DNA of 64,000 bases from Hymenobacter sp. BT18 (GCF_012273015.1 NZ_CP050954.1:2458001-2522000); one strand, 5' to 3'. Positions 52,744-62,326 are shown, counted from the stretch's first letter. Numbers and translations: made by a program. The notes: generated from the sequence alone by a model not told the origin.

Positions 52744-52938
52744 CTAGCCTACGGGCTGCCTGCTTGCGGCGGCTTCGATGGTCCGCTGCAGCCGGTCTAC
52801 ATCAATGGTAGAGCAGGCTCCGCAGCCTTTGGCGCAACCGGCCGCGCTTTTGGTGAAGAAGGCGCGCCAGAAAATGCGGCCTACATAAAACGCTGCTCCC
52901 GCGAAAAGCAAGGCAATGATGAGGTATTGAATCCACAT
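52744..52938 (-). CDS. small Cys-rich membrane protein (FeoB-associated-like)
   Basis: The 64-residue protein has one transmembrane helix (YLIIALLFAGAAFYVGRIF) and a cytoplasmic Cys cluster CAKGCGACS, as in the FeoB-associated Cys-rich family. No feoA or feoB lies in the window, so the association is by sequence only. TAGTTTTG (52954-52947) lies 9 nt before the ATG, so the mRNA may be nearly leaderless. Confidence 0.8.
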   Translation of the reverse strand: MWIQYLIIALLFAGAAFYVGRIFWRAFFTKSAAGCAKGCGACSTIDVDRLQRTIEAAASRQPVG

Positions 52939-53043
52939 GATGGGTACAAAACTACGAAGCAGGCGTTTTCGTTTTCCGGTGCTGGATTTTTCTTGTCGGT
53001 CAGCTACAGCGCCAAGCCAGACACCAGGGCAGCAGGCCGCGGC

Positions 53044-53841
53044 CTACGACCAGAACTCACCGATAACTTGCTGCATTTCGGCGTGCACGGCGGTGTTGGA
53101 AGCCAGCACCTCACGCCCGAACACCGGGTCGCCGTCGTGCAAAAACTGCGTGACGTGGCCGCCTGCTTCCCGCACCAGCAGAATGCCGGCCGCTACGTCG
53201 TAGGAGTTGATGTTGAACTCAAAATAGCCATCGAAGCGGCCCGCGGCTACCCAGGCCAGGTCTACGGCGGCCGAGCCCACACGGCGGATGCCATTGGTGC
53301 GGCGCATAAACTCCTTCAGGATTGGCAGATAGGTATCGACGCGGGCAAAGTTGCTGTAGGGGAAACCCGTGGCGATAAGGGAAGAGTTTAGCTCGGCCGT
53401 GCCCGATACGTGAATGCGCTGCTCGTTGCAGAACGCCCCGCCGCCGCGCACGGCCCGGAAGCACTCGTCCTGGTTTACTTCGTACACCACGCCCACTACC
53501 AGCTCATTGCCCTGCAGCAGGGCTATGCTCACGGAGTAGCAGGGCAGGCCGTGAATGAAGTTGGTGGTGCCATCCAGCGGGTCGATAATCCAGGTAAACT
53601 CCTCGGCCCGGCTGGGGGCACCGGCGGTACCTTCCTCCGTGATAAAGCCGGCCTGGGGCAGCAGCTCCCGCAGCCCCGCCACCAGCAGCTTCTCCGACTC
53701 CTGGTCCACGTACGATACCATGTCGTGCAGGCCCTTGTGCTCCACGCGGCTGCGGTCGAAACGGGCCGCCTCCTGGCGAATAAACTGACCGGCCCGGCGA
53801 GCTACCTCGGCGGTTTCGAGGCTGAGTTGAATGAAGTCCAT
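53044..53841 (-). CDS. inositol monophosphatase family protein
   Basis: The 265-residue protein has the signature WIIDPLDGTTNFIHG (metal-binding DPxDGTxN) and ITEEGTAG (Glu ligand). The second signature is AAVDLAWVAAGRFDGYFE. It is a Mg-dependent, Li-sensitive-type phosphatase of inositol phosphates or related substrates (such as PAP). It is separated from lnt by the repeat at 53864. Confidence 0.93.
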   Translation of the reverse strand: MDFIQLSLETAEVARRAGQFIRQEAARFDRSRVEHKGLHDMVSYVDQESEKLLVAGLRELLPQAGFITEEGTAGAPSRAEEFTWIIDPLDGTTNFIHGLPCYSVSIALLQGNELVVGVVYEVNQDECFRAVRGGGAFCNEQRIHVSGTAELNSSLIATGFPYSNFARVDTYLPILKEFMRRTNGIRRVGSAAVDLAWVAAGRFDGYFEFNINSYDVAAGILLVREAGGHVTQFLHDGDPVFGREVLASNTAVHAEMQQVIGEFWS

Positions 53842-53863
53842 CGTTAGGGTTATTTGTTATTAA

Positions 53864-53962
53864 GGCGTCATGCCAAGCGTAGCTGAGGCATCTCGCGTGC
53901 TGATGTGTTGTGATGGTAATTACCACACTAGCGAGATGCTTCGGCTTCGCTCAGCATGACGT
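53864..53962. repeat. dispersed inverted repeat (GTCATGCTGAGC family), copy D
   Basis: Left arm 53864-53896 (GGCGTCATGCCAAGCGTAGC...) and right arm 53930-53962 (...GCTTCGCTCAGCATGACGTT) pair with few mismatches. The right arm supplies the final codons of lnt. Confidence 0.87.
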
Positions 53963-55619
53963 TCTTTTTACGCAGGAATGTATGAGCCGCGAGCCACGCC
54001 AGCAGCAACACTGCCAGCACTTGGCAGGCAGGGCCAATCAGCTCCCCGTAGCGCACGTAGAACGTTTCTTCGGTATTGAGGCGCACGGTGGCCCGGCTGA
54101 CGGTTTGTACCCACCAGCCGGTGCGCTGGATGATTTCACCTTTCTGGTTGATGAAGCCCGAAATGCCGGTGTTGGCGGAGCGGGCTATGTCGCGGCGGGT
54201 TTCGATGGCGCGCAGGGTAGCATACTGCAGGTGCTGCTGGTGCCCCGGCGAGTCGCTCCACCAGCCGTCGTTGGTGATGATGCCAATCAGGGAAGCTCCT
54301 TTGCGGACGTAGTCGCGCACGAAGTCGCCGTAGATGGATTCGTAGCAGATAACCGGGGCCACGCGCAGGGCTGGCGTCTTGGTTTGGTACACCGTGCGCT
54401 CGGGCTGGGAGCCCAAGCCCCCGGCCGTGCCGCCCAGGTCAATAACGAAAGCCGACAGCCACGGCGGCACGCCCTCCACGCCCGGCACCAGCCGCGACTT
54501 ATGGTAGAACTCGGGGGCACCTACTGGCCCCGCCAGGTGCACGGCCGTATTGAAGATGTCGTAGTACCCCAGGTCTTCGCGGAAGCGGGCCGTGGGGCTG
54601 GCCTCTTCTTTGGTAGGGTAGCGGCCCACGCTGGTTAGGCCCGTGATGAGCTCTACGCCGGGGTGCTGCCCCAGCCATTGCCGGATGCGCTGGATCTTGG
54701 GGTTGCTGTCGAAGGAGTCCTCAAAGTAGATTTCGTCCAGCGACGTTTCCGGCCACAGAATCAGCTTAGTCTGGGGCGTTAGATTTTGCTCACTTAGCGT
54801 GAGTAAGCGCGTGAGTTGCTCATCGAAGGAAATGAACTTGCTGCCACTGGCAAACTTCTCGTTGAAAGGGTCGACGTTGGGCTGGATGGCCAGGATTTCG
54901 GCCGTATTCCCCTTCTCTTGGTAGGTGCTGCCTATCAGGTAAGAAGCGCCAATGGGCAGTAGCGCCGCCAAAGTAGGCCAAACCCAGGGGAGCCGGCGGC
55001 GGGCCGTAGAGGCCGTGCCCCCTGCTGCCGCCGAACGGTGCTGCAGGCCGAACCAGGCCCCAAACACGAGGATATTCACCAGCCAGATCCACACGGAGCC
55101 GCCCAGGAAACCGGTGTACTCGTACCATTGCACCCACTGGTTGGCCTTGGCAAACCCGTTGCCCAGCGTGAGCCAGGGCCAGGTCAGAAACCAGTGCAGG
55201 TGCAGCTGCTCGAAGGCAATCCAGTAAATGGGGAGAGAAATATATCCCGCCGTAGCGCCCAGACGCTTTTTGGTGTGGTAGAACGCCATGAGCGGCGCGC
55301 TCATCATCAGAGCATTGCACACCACGGCTGTGATGCCCCCGCCCAAGGTGCTGTAGCTCACCCAATACGTGGTGAACAGGTTCCACAACAGCAGGAGCAG
55401 GTAGGAATAGCGCCATACCTTCCAGCCGCTAGCCCCGCGCTCCGTGAGCAGCTGCTCCAGGCGCAGGTAGGGCACCCAGCCTACCAGCAGCAATAGGGCC
55501 AGCGGCGCCGGGTGCACGGGCCAGCCGGCCCATAACAGAAAGCCGCCCAGCCAGGCCAGCAGAAACGGCAGGCCCACGGCCAGCTTGCTTTTGGGTAAGG
55601 CGGGGGCCGCCGGCATAAG
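53928..55619 (-). CDS. lnt: apolipoprotein N-acyltransferase
   Basis: Lnt adds the third acyl chain to periplasmic lipoproteins. From the ATG at 55619 the 563-residue protein has several membrane helices and a nitrilase domain: LWPETSLDEIYFED (catalytic Glu), YHKSRLVPGVEG (Lys), VICYESIYGDFVRDYV (Cys) and ITNDGWWSDSPGHQQH. A GTG at 55640 would overlap rsmI by 14 bp. The last 11 residues, NVMLSEAEASR, come from the repeat at 53930. Confidence 0.94.
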   Translation of the reverse strand, partial: LMPAAPALPKSKLAVGLPFLLAWLGGFLLWAGWPVHPAPLALLLLVGWVPYLRLEQLLTERGASGWKVWRYSYLLLLLWNLFTTYWVSYSTLGGGITAVVCNALMMSAPLMAFYHTKKRLGATAGYISLPIYWIAFEQLHLHWFLTWPWLTLGNGFAKANQWVQWYEYTGFLGGSVWIWLVNILVFGAWFGLQHRSAAAGGTASTARRRLPWVWPTLAALLPIGASYLIGSTYQEKGNTAEILAIQPNVDPFNEKFASGSKFISFDEQLTRLLTLSEQNLTPQTKLILWPETSLDEIYFEDSFDSNPKIQRIRQWLGQHPGVELITGLTSVGRYPTKEEASPTARFREDLGYYDIFNTAVHLAGPVGAPEFYHKSRLVPGVEGVPPWLSAFVIDLGGTAGGLGSQPERTVYQTKTPALRVAPVICYESIYGDFVRDYVRKGASLIGIITNDGWWSDSPGHQQHLQYATLRAIETRRDIARSANTGISGFINQKGEIIQRTGWWVQTVSRATVRLNTEETFYVRYGELIGPACQVLAVLLLAWLAAHTFLRKKNVMLSEAEASR

Positions 55620-55626
55620 CGTAGAA

Positions 55627-56355
55627 TTAGTCGTCGGCACGGTGGTCTTCTTTGATACGTTCTTCTTTGCGGCCCTGCACTACCAGCACGATTTCGCCTT
55701 TGATGGCCGCGCGGGCCGCGAAGTTGGCAGCCAGCTCGGCTAGAGGCGCCGTCACGGTTTCTTCGAACAGCTTGGTCAGCTCCCGGCTCACGGAGGCCGG
55801 CCGCTCGGGGCCCAGCACGTCGGCCAGCTGCTCCAGGGTTTTCACAATGCGGTGGGGAGACTCGTAGAAAATCATGGTGCGGGTTTCCTGGGCCAGCTCC
55901 CGCAGGCGCGTCTGGCGGCCTTTCTTCACTGGCAGAAAGCCTTCGAATGTAAACCGCTCGGCCCCGAAGCCCGATTTCAGCAAGGCGGGCACCAGAGCGG
56001 TGGGGCCAGGTAAGCATTCCACCTTCAGGCCGCGGGCCAGGCACTCCCGCACCAACAGGAAGCCAGGGTCAGAAATTCCGGGGGTGCCAGCGTCTGAAAC
56101 CAAGGCCATGGTTTCGCCTTTTTCCAGCCGTTCGAGCAGGCGCTGTACCTGCTGGTGCTCGTTGTGCAGGTGGTAGCTAAGCATAGGCTTCTTCAAGCCC
56201 AGGTGCTGCATAAGGCGGCCGCTGGTGCGCGTGTCCTCGGCCAGCACGGTATCTACCTCGCCAAGTACTCGAATAGCCCGCAGCGTAATGTCCTCTAAGT
56301 TGCCGATGGGGGTGGGCACTAGGTAAAGCAGGGTGGGAGCGGGAGTTTCAGCCAT
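55627..56355 (-). CDS. rsmI: 16S rRNA (cytidine(1402)-2'-O)-methyltransferase
   Basis: RsmI methylates the ribose of C1402 in 16S rRNA. The 242-residue protein has LYLVPTPIGNLEDITLRA, the SAM-binding ALVSDAGTPGISDPG, and ERFTFEGFLP. The start is the ATG at 56355; the GTG at 56361 is 6 bp further out. A TACCTTTG -7 box (56368-56361) ends 5 nt before the ATG. lnt follows 7 bp downstream. Confidence 0.97.
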   Translation of the reverse strand: MAETPAPTLLYLVPTPIGNLEDITLRAIRVLGEVDTVLAEDTRTSGRLMQHLGLKKPMLSYHLHNEHQQVQRLLERLEKGETMALVSDAGTPGISDPGFLLVRECLARGLKVECLPGPTALVPALLKSGFGAERFTFEGFLPVKKGRQTRLRELAQETRTMIFYESPHRIVKTLEQLADVLGPERPASVSRELTKLFEETVTAPLAELAANFAARAAIKGEIVLVVQGRKEERIKEDHRADD

Positions 56356-56438
56356 AGCCACAAAGGTAGACCACAGATGCTGACGGATGCAGGAACGGAT
56401 AAAAACGGATGGCGTGGCAGGGGCCCGCGCCCCGGCCT

Positions 56439-56693
56439 CTACGCGCTGGTGGCTTTATACATTTCCGCCAGCTTATCAATGGCTGCGGCCAACTGGTGGT
56501 CTTTGGCGGTGATGCTATTACCCGAATCGTGCGTCCGTAGCCGGAAGGTTACCACATTGTACTCATTGCTCCACCACGGGTGGTGTTCCTGGTATTCGGC
56601 TTCCTCGGCCACGTCGGTCATGAAGCTGAACGCGGTTTGAAAGTCTTTGAAGCGGAAAGAGCGGGTGAGGGCGTTGTCTTGTTCGAGCCACAT
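56439..56693 (-). CDS. 4a-hydroxytetrahydrobiopterin dehydratase
   Basis: Pterin-4a-carbinolamine dehydratase recycles tetrahydrobiopterin in Phe hydroxylation. The 84-residue protein from the ATG at 56693 has the signature EYQEHHPWW (E-x-H-H-P) and VVTFRLRTHDSG. A longer TTG start at 56741 is unsupported. No phenylalanine hydroxylase gene is in view. Confidence 0.93.
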   Translation of the reverse strand: MWLEQDNALTRSFRFKDFQTAFSFMTDVAEEAEYQEHHPWWSNEYNVVTFRLRTHDSGNSITAKDHQLAAAIDKLAEMYKATSA

Positions 56694-56798
56694 AGAAGAA
56701 TGTAAAAGAAGCTGGTATGGATATTCTGCGACGAAGCCCAACCTTATCCAAAAACGACGGGCAGCGTAAATTCAGGTAACAACCAACCTCGCCAAGCT

Positions 56799-57056
56799 AT
56801 GCCACTGCACCGCCTGCTAGACCAGAAACTCAGCAAACTATACGAGCCCTCTTCGCGCATTGATGACGTATTCAAGGGGTACGACATCACCTTTATTACG
56901 AACGAGCACGGTGAGCCGGTAACGCTGTTCTTCGGCAAGCGCCGGCCCGATGGGGCCATAGCCGGGGAACGGTACACGCGCACCATCAAGCGGGAGCCGG
57001 GCAGCCTGGTTGTGAAATCGAGCCACTGGGACCTGCGCGGTAAGATTATGCGCTAA
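56799..57056 (+). CDS. conserved hypothetical protein (85 aa)
   Basis: The small basic protein reads HRLLDQKLSKLYEPSSRIDD, ends KSSHWDLRGKIMR, and has a central FGKRRPDGAIAGERYTRT. It has no signal or membrane segment. The family is not recognised. Its 3' end overlaps the convergent NADAR gene by 11 bp. Confidence 0.65.
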   Translation: MPLHRLLDQKLSKLYEPSSRIDDVFKGYDITFITNEHGEPVTLFFGKRRPDGAIAGERYTRTIKREPGSLVVKSSHWDLRGKIMR

Positions 57057-57615
57057 GCCGCGCCCGCACTTCCATCAAGGCAAACCCTAGCAGGTTGAGG
57101 CCTGCCCACTCGGCTGGGTCGGCGGCTTTTGGGTCGTCTTGAGCAAGGCCAATTCCCCAGATGGGGTCTACCGGGCTAGCTTCTACCAATACCCGCTGGT
57201 CAGTGGTCAGCAAATACTCCAGCAGGGCAGGGTTCTGGCTGAACTTAGCTTCATTGCCCCGCACAACTACTTCAAACCGGGTAGCATTCCACCGGGCCTC
57301 GTCGAAGTGCTTGATCTGACGGCCCAGCTTTTTGGCCTCATTTGGGTGCCGGGCGTGCAGGATAGCTTGGCGGGTAGTTTCATCGTCGAAAAGACGCGCC
57401 TTTTCAGCCATCATGTAGTGCTCCGCGGTGGCATATGTTTCGTTAGCTACCGTGAAAGCAGCTGGGTACCACTGGCTGAAGCACTCTTTACCAACGGCTG
57501 TATCGGGTTTGCCCGTGTGGCCCCAGAAGTACAAATACTTTGCTTGGTAGCCTGCTGCCAGGTGAGCGAGCAAGCTTTCAACAGACCGAATTTGGGGAGT
57601 TGCTTTAAGAGCCAT
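57046..57615 (-). CDS. NADAR family (YbiA-like) protein
   Basis: The 189-residue protein shows FWGHTGKPDTAVGKECFSQWYPAAF, TAEHYMMAEKARLF, NATRFEVVVRGNEAKF and DPIWGIGLAQDD (read in parts), the NADAR/DUF1768 pattern. Characterised relatives are N-glycosidases that remove damaged riboflavin intermediates or ADP-ribose from modified nucleobases. No toxin gene is next to it. TAGGTTTG at 57666-57659 may be its -7 box. Confidence 0.9.
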   Translation of the reverse strand: MALKATPQIRSVESLLAHLAAGYQAKYLYFWGHTGKPDTAVGKECFSQWYPAAFTVANETYATAEHYMMAEKARLFDDETTRQAILHARHPNEAKKLGRQIKHFDEARWNATRFEVVVRGNEAKFSQNPALLEYLLTTDQRVLVEASPVDPIWGIGLAQDDPKAADPAEWAGLNLLGFALMEVRARLSA

Positions 57616-57734
57616 AGCGCAGGAAGAAGCCGGGATTTTGTGCGGGTAAGCAGGGCATCAAACCTAAACCTAAATCTGCAAACGGCAGTACACCCTAAGC
57701 AAACACCTTTCCCATTCCAAGCGCTGACCTTCCT

Positions 57735-58235
57735 ATGGCTATTGACCCCAACAACCGCCCCGTGCGCGTTATCAACGACGACACCACCGACCAGGAACTG
57801 GAAGCCGGACACATCATTCCCGGCGCCGACCCACCCAAGAACGAGGATGCCCGCGGGGGCTTCGGCAACCGCGACGGCAAGGAAGGCTTCGGCACCGATA
57901 GCGGCTCGGGCATCACGGCCGTGTCGGTGAACGAAAATACCGACGACCTGCAGCTGCCCAAAGACAACATCCGCAGCACCGACGAAGGCCAGCCTGACCG
58001 CCCCAACCAGGATTTGCCCGCCGACGAAGATCCGGATCTGGAAGCGCGCCGGCCCGTGGACGAACTGGATGCGGACGATGACCGCCCCGGCCGCGACGAG
58101 ATGCGCAACCCCAACTCCCGCGTTGGGATGGGCCAGATGGAGCCGCGCACCGTTGACAACTCGGAGCTGGCCCGCCAAGGCACTAACGCCGACCTGACCG
58201 ACCCGAACGCCACCGATACGGCCATCGACCAGTAA
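57735..58235 (+). CDS. acidic, probably disordered hypothetical protein (166 aa)
   Basis: Strongly Asp/Pro/Gly-rich with no hydrophobic core, for example DLPADEDPDLEARRPVDELD. The family is unknown. Reading frame and codon use match neighbours, and a terminator follows, so I take it as real. A stress-related or hydrophilin-like role is only a guess. Confidence 0.68.
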   Translation: MAIDPNNRPVRVINDDTTDQELEAGHIIPGADPPKNEDARGGFGNRDGKEGFGTDSGSGITAVSVNENTDDLQLPKDNIRSTDEGQPDRPNQDLPADEDPDLEARRPVDELDADDDRPGRDEMRNPNSRVGMGQMEPRTVDNSELARQGTNADLTDPNATDTAIDQ

Positions 58236-58246
58236 CCTTTTACCCG

Positions 58247-58282
58247 GCTTCCTATCCTTATGAGGGTAGGAAGCTGTTTTTT
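58247..58282 (+). terminator. terminator after the 166-aa gene
   Basis: The 11-bp stem GCTTCCTATCC / GGGTAGGAAGC has one G-U pair and a 6-nt loop, then TGTTTTTT. Confidence 0.9.
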
Positions 58283-58305
58283 CTCACGCTAACCCAACTT
58301 CTGCC

Positions 58306-58518
58306 ATGCCTTACAAAAGCAATAACACCAACCAGCAGTCGAAGGAAAACCACGGCAACCCCACCGGCGCCGGCCAGCCCAAAGCCGAGTCGTTGCCGGT
58401 AAACCAGCACGACCCCGAGCTGGAGGACCGCTTGGAGCAGGACGCCCTTGACGCGCCCCAGCGCCACCCCAACCGCAACCTCGACAAGCCAGAGATTGAC
58501 AAGCCGGCCTACAGCTAA
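58306..58518 (+). CDS. small hydrophilic hypothetical protein (70 aa)
   Basis: Asn/Pro/Asp/Glu-rich, starting MPYKSNNTNQQSKENHGNPT, with no Cys, Trp or Phe. It resembles the preceding gene in composition and is flanked by terminators on both sides, so it has its own transcript. Function unknown. Confidence 0.62.
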   Translation: MPYKSNNTNQQSKENHGNPTGAGQPKAESLPVNQHDPELEDRLEQDALDAPQRHPNRNLDKPEIDKPAYS

Positions 58519-58538
58519 TAAGCCAGTAACGTACTTTC

Positions 58539-58570
58539 AAGCACCTTCCGGTTTCGGGAGGTGCTTTTTT
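58539..58570 (+). terminator. terminator after the 70-aa gene
   Basis: AAGCACCTTCCG / CGGGAGGTGCTT stem with one G-U pair and a 4-nt loop, then TTTTTT. Confidence 0.92.
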
Positions 58571-58596
58571 GTGCTACCTCCCATTCAGAATTCTTA

Positions 58597-59301
58597 ATGG
58601 CCCGCTACGTTACCACGGATATTCATGGCTGCCTGCGCACCCTGCGTCGGGCGCTGGAAGAGGTTGTTCAGTTTACCCCGCGCGACGAGCTGTACGTGCT
58701 GGGCGACTACGTAAATAAAGGTCCCGACAGCAAAGGCGTGCTCGACTACCTGATGCAGCTGCAGGCCCACGGGCTGGCGGTGCATTGCCTGCGCGGCAAC
58801 CACGACCAGGAGCTGCTGGATGCTGCGCAAGGGCGCACCGCCGCCCTGTGGGCCTCTGCCTCCGACCGGGAACAGACCCTGCGGAGCTTCGGCGTGCCTA
58901 CGGCTGCGGCTATTCCAGAGGTGTATATCCGCTGGCTGGAAGCCCTGCCCTACGAGGTTGAGTTGCCCGATTTTGTGTTGGTACATGCCGGCTACGACTT
59001 TCGGCAGCCCCCGGAGCAGATGCGCCGGGACTATCACACGATGATGAACATCAAGCACTTCACCTTTGATGCCTCCCGGCTCCAGGGAAAGCGGCTGGTG
59101 CACGGGCACGTGCCCACCCCTAGCGCCCACGCCAAGCAACTAGCGCAGACACATGCTCAGGTGCTGAGGCTGGATACGGGCTGTGTGTACCGGCACAACC
59201 CGGAGCTGGCGCAACTAAGCGTACTGAATTTGGATACCTATATGCTCCAGCAGGTGCCCAATTGTGAGCTGCCCTATCCCATAGCTCGCCGCCCTGCTTA
59301 A
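58597..59301 (+). CDS. metallophosphatase (PPP/ApaH-like serine-threonine phosphatase fold)
   Basis: From the ATG at 58597 the 234-residue protein has the PPP motifs TDIHGCLRTLRRAL, LGDYVNKGPDSKGV, LRGNHDQELL, LVHAGYDF and LVHGHVPTPSA. It may dephosphorylate Ser/Thr proteins or hydrolyse dinucleoside polyphosphates. The track start at 58561 lies in the preceding terminator and is rejected. Confidence 0.92.
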   Translation: MARYVTTDIHGCLRTLRRALEEVVQFTPRDELYVLGDYVNKGPDSKGVLDYLMQLQAHGLAVHCLRGNHDQELLDAAQGRTAALWASASDREQTLRSFGVPTAAAIPEVYIRWLEALPYEVELPDFVLVHAGYDFRQPPEQMRRDYHTMMNIKHFTFDASRLQGKRLVHGHVPTPSAHAKQLAQTHAQVLRLDTGCVYRHNPELAQLSVLNLDTYMLQQVPNCELPYPIARRPA

Positions 59302-59833
59302 GAGCCTGCCCAAGTATGAGGGCTGTGCCGCGATAAAACAAGGCGGATTTGACGCTATTTGTGACATGGGTATGAATAAGGTCAGCAAGAAAATTTATAA
59401 TTGATATTCCCTGCGCAAACTGGAATATTCTGAGTAAAATTTCCTTTTCAACTGTAGCGCGGAAAAGATTAAGTTATCTATTATTTGGGCTAAAAGCCTT
59501 ATAATCATCAATTTGAAAATATTTTTTTCTTAATCAACTACCTGGATGAAGTGTGTTTATACATGGCTTTACACCAGAATTGACATGTGATTTTCGTTGG
59601 CTATATTTGTAAAGTTACATTTGGTTGATGAAGCCAACTGACTTGCCGTTGATTAGTGGATGGAGTTGTAATGCCCTGATTCTTTCTGGTGGCTCTTGAG
59701 CCTGCCGACTAGTGCTGCGCCCCGGCAGCTACCAAGCCTGATGCTCTGATTCTGAAGCGCGTTTTCCGCGTTTCCTGGCCTCCTGTTGAGTTTTTTGGCC
59801 GATTTTTCCCGTTTTCACCCTTTTTTCTGAGTC
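59302..59833. other. 532-bp intergenic region with an AT-rich core and a promoter
   Basis: No gene is seen. The part 59360-59640 is much richer in A and T than the rest of the window and holds the promoter at 59580-59609. After it, a GC-rich untranslated leader of about 215 nt runs to the cargo gene at 59834. Confidence 0.7.
59580..59609 (+). promoter_or_regulatory. Bacteroidota-type promoter of the T9SS cargo gene
   Basis: TTG (59580-59582), a 19-nt spacer, and TATATTTG (59602-59609) match the TTG / TAnnTTTG consensus with normal spacing. The transcription start is expected near 59616. Confidence 0.78.
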
Positions 59834-62326
59834 ATGAAACAGCTCTCCGCCCTTAAATCCACTCCCCAACTGCCGGCGCATCCGCAGCCTACTATGCGGT
59901 GGTTGCTGCTGGCCGGACTCCTGCTGTTCTTATTGTTGGTGCATACCAGTCGGGCGCAGGCCCAGGTGGTGCGCACCGTGGGCAGCGGGGGCGAATACGC
60001 CACCCTGGCCGAAGCCCTGCAGGGTCTTTCAAGCACTGATGCATACGAAATCCAGCTCCTGAGCGGCACATTTACCGAGGACGTTACCATTACAGGTACG
60101 TTTCCGGGGGCCGCAGCCCTGACCATTAAGCCTGGTGCGGGCAGCACGGTAGTGTGGGAAGGCACCCTGAAACTGGAAGATGGGGCTGTAAATGTGACAG
60201 TAGACGGAAACAACGGTACCACGGCCCGGGCCCTCACTCTGCGCCAGCCCGATGTCGCCCGCTCAACCGTTCAATTCGCCGATAACGCCCAGACGGTAGT
60301 GCTGCGTGACCTGATTATTCAGGGTAGCACGGCCAGTGCCGGAAGCGGGGTCGTTGTTTTTGGTACTCGCAACCGGAGTGTTCAGCTATTGGGCAACCAG
60401 ATCGGCAACGTACCCGGAGCTGCCCTGCCCGCCAACCTGGTGTACACGGCCAGCACCACGCCTGCCACCCTCAACGAGCAGATTACCCTGCGCAAAAACG
60501 AGCTGTTTAACTTCTCCGCTACCGGTGTTCAGGTGAGCAGTGGCAATGGTGGCGGGTGGCTGATCAGCGAAAATAACTTCTACTACAACCAAACGCCGGC
60601 CCCCGCTACGGCCCAAACGGCCATTGACTTTCAGCCGGGCGCTGCTTCGGATGGGAACACCATCACCTACAACACCATTGGCGGCCGCAACGTCACGGCC
60701 AGCGGCATCTGGGAAAATACCGGCGCCGACGACTTTCAGGGTATTGTAGTAAGCTGCGGAACGGGTACGGGTGCTTTAGTAAACACGCTCAGCAACAACG
60801 TTATCCGCAACATCAGTCTTACCCGCCAGAACACCAGCCAGGCCCTGACGGCCCTGCTCGTCGAAGCCGGTCGCGTGGAGCTGACGGCCAACACCATATC
60901 CGGGGTAGCCAACACGGGCTCCGAAGGGGTAAACAGCCTCGTGGCCCGGGGCCATGTGGTGTTGAGCGACTTCACCGTGAATAGCGGCCAGATCATGGCC
61001 GTAGAGCGCGGCTTGCTGGACGTGCAGAACAACCTGACCAACAGCGGTATTCTCAACCATACCGGCGGTAACATGCTGGTGCAGGGCAACTTCACCAACA
61101 ACGGCACCTTCGCCCAAACCCAGGGTGACCTGGAAGTGAAAGGCGACATGGTGAACCGCAACATCTTTAACTGCACCACGGGCGCCGTGAAGCTTACCGG
61201 CAACCGCGACCAGAAAGTAAGCGGCGGCTCCTACTTCAACCTGGAAGTGAATGGCACCGGCACCAAAACCCTCACTGGCGGCCTCATCGTGTACAACGGC
61301 ATTCAGATGACGCAGGGCATCCTCAACACCGGGAGCTTCCGCATCAGCCTGGGCTTGCTGGCCAACGTAGTGGAAACCGATGCCAGCTACATCCTGGGCA
61401 AGGTGGAGGCCTCGGGGCGGGCTCCCGAGGAAGGCAAAGCCGAGGACTTCGGCAACATTGGCCTGATCTTCACTCCACAGACGGGCGCTACCCTGCCCGG
61501 GTACATGATGGTGGTACGCACCACGGGCACAGCTGTGACCGGGCAGATTCAGCGTTACTTCGACCTGGAAGCCGACGTTATGACCGATTTGAAAGCGTCG
61601 ATGGTCATCAAGTACCTTCCCCACGAGGCTCTGTTTCTGAACCTGGGCCGGCTGGAGTTCCTGCGCTCTACCGACAATGGGGGCACCTGGACGCCCGAGG
61701 GTATTACCAGCCGGGGTACCAACGTGGCCGAGCTGGGGTTGGTGACGGGCTTGGGGCGCTGGTCGCTGGGCGTGTTTGATAAGCCCCTGCCCGTAACCCT
61801 GACGGCCTTCCAGGCCCGCGCCGAGGGTGCCAATGCCGTGGTGACGTGGACCACCGCCACCGAAGTAAACAACCACGGCTTTGGGGTAGAAGTATCGACT
61901 GATGGCCGCACGTTCCGCACCCTGGGCTTTGTGCCCGCCGCAGGCCGGGGCCAGCAGTACCGCTTCGTGGATACCGAAAAGCAGAAGGCCGGCCTGCGCT
62001 ACTACCGCCTGCGCCAGCAAGACGTAAATGGCCGCAGCACCCACACCGAAGCCCGCACCGTAGCCTTCGGCTCCGTGGGGCTGGCGCTGGCCGCTTACCC
62101 CAACCCCTTTGCCGGTAATCTGGACCTTACCGTAACGACCCCCACCAGCGGCACCGCCACGCTGCGCCTCGTAGATGCCCTGGGCCGCACCGTCTGGACC
62201 AGCACTCAGCGTGTGCAGCCGGGCGCCAACCAGCTGGTAGCTGCTCCTGAATGCCAGGCCGGTACATACCTGCTCGAAGCGACCCTCAATGGCCAGGTGC
62301 TGCGCCAGCGTGTGGTGCGCCGCTAA
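59834..62326 (+). CDS. secreted beta-helix protein with T9SS type A sorting domain
   Basis: The 830-residue protein has a signal peptide ([24 protein letters not shown], starting at M21 or earlier). A pectate-lyase-like start reads [19 protein letters not shown], then a right-handed beta-helix with [18 protein letters not shown] repeats. A fibronectin-like part contains [20 protein letters not shown], and the C-terminal sorting domain [13 protein letters not shown]...[20 protein letters not shown] ends it. It is probably exported by T9SS to the surface. Confidence 0.92.
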   Translation: MKQLSALKSTPQLPAHPQPTMRWLLLAGLLLFLLLVHTSRAQAQVVRTVGSGGEYATLAEALQGLSSTDAYEIQLLSGTFTEDVTITGTFPGAAALTIKPGAGSTVVWEGTLKLEDGAVNVTVDGNNGTTARALTLRQPDVARSTVQFADNAQTVVLRDLIIQGSTASAGSGVVVFGTRNRSVQLLGNQIGNVPGAALPANLVYTASTTPATLNEQITLRKNELFNFSATGVQVSSGNGGGWLISENNFYYNQTPAPATAQTAIDFQPGAASDGNTITYNTIGGRNVTASGIWENTGADDFQGIVVSCGTGTGALVNTLSNNVIRNISLTRQNTSQALTALLVEAGRVELTANTISGVANTGSEGVNSLVARGHVVLSDFTVNSGQIMAVERGLLDVQNNLTNSGILNHTGGNMLVQGNFTNNGTFAQTQGDLEVKGDMVNRNIFNCTTGAVKLTGNRDQKVSGGSYFNLEVNGTGTKTLTGGLIVYNGIQMTQGILNTGSFRISLGLLANVVETDASYILGKVEASGRAPEEGKAEDFGNIGLIFTPQTGATLPGYMMVVRTTGTAVTGQIQRYFDLEADVMTDLKASMVIKYLPHEALFLNLGRLEFLRSTDNGGTWTPEGITSRGTNVAELGLVTGLGRWSLGVFDKPLPVTLTAFQARAEGANAVVTWTTATEVNNHGFGVEVSTDGRTFRTLGFVPAAGRGQQYRFVDTEKQKAGLRYYRLRQQDVNGRSTHTEARTVAFGSVGLALAAYPNPFAGNLDLTVTTPTSGTATLRLVDALGRTVWTSTQRVQPGANQLVAAPECQAGTYLLEATLNGQVLRQRVVRR

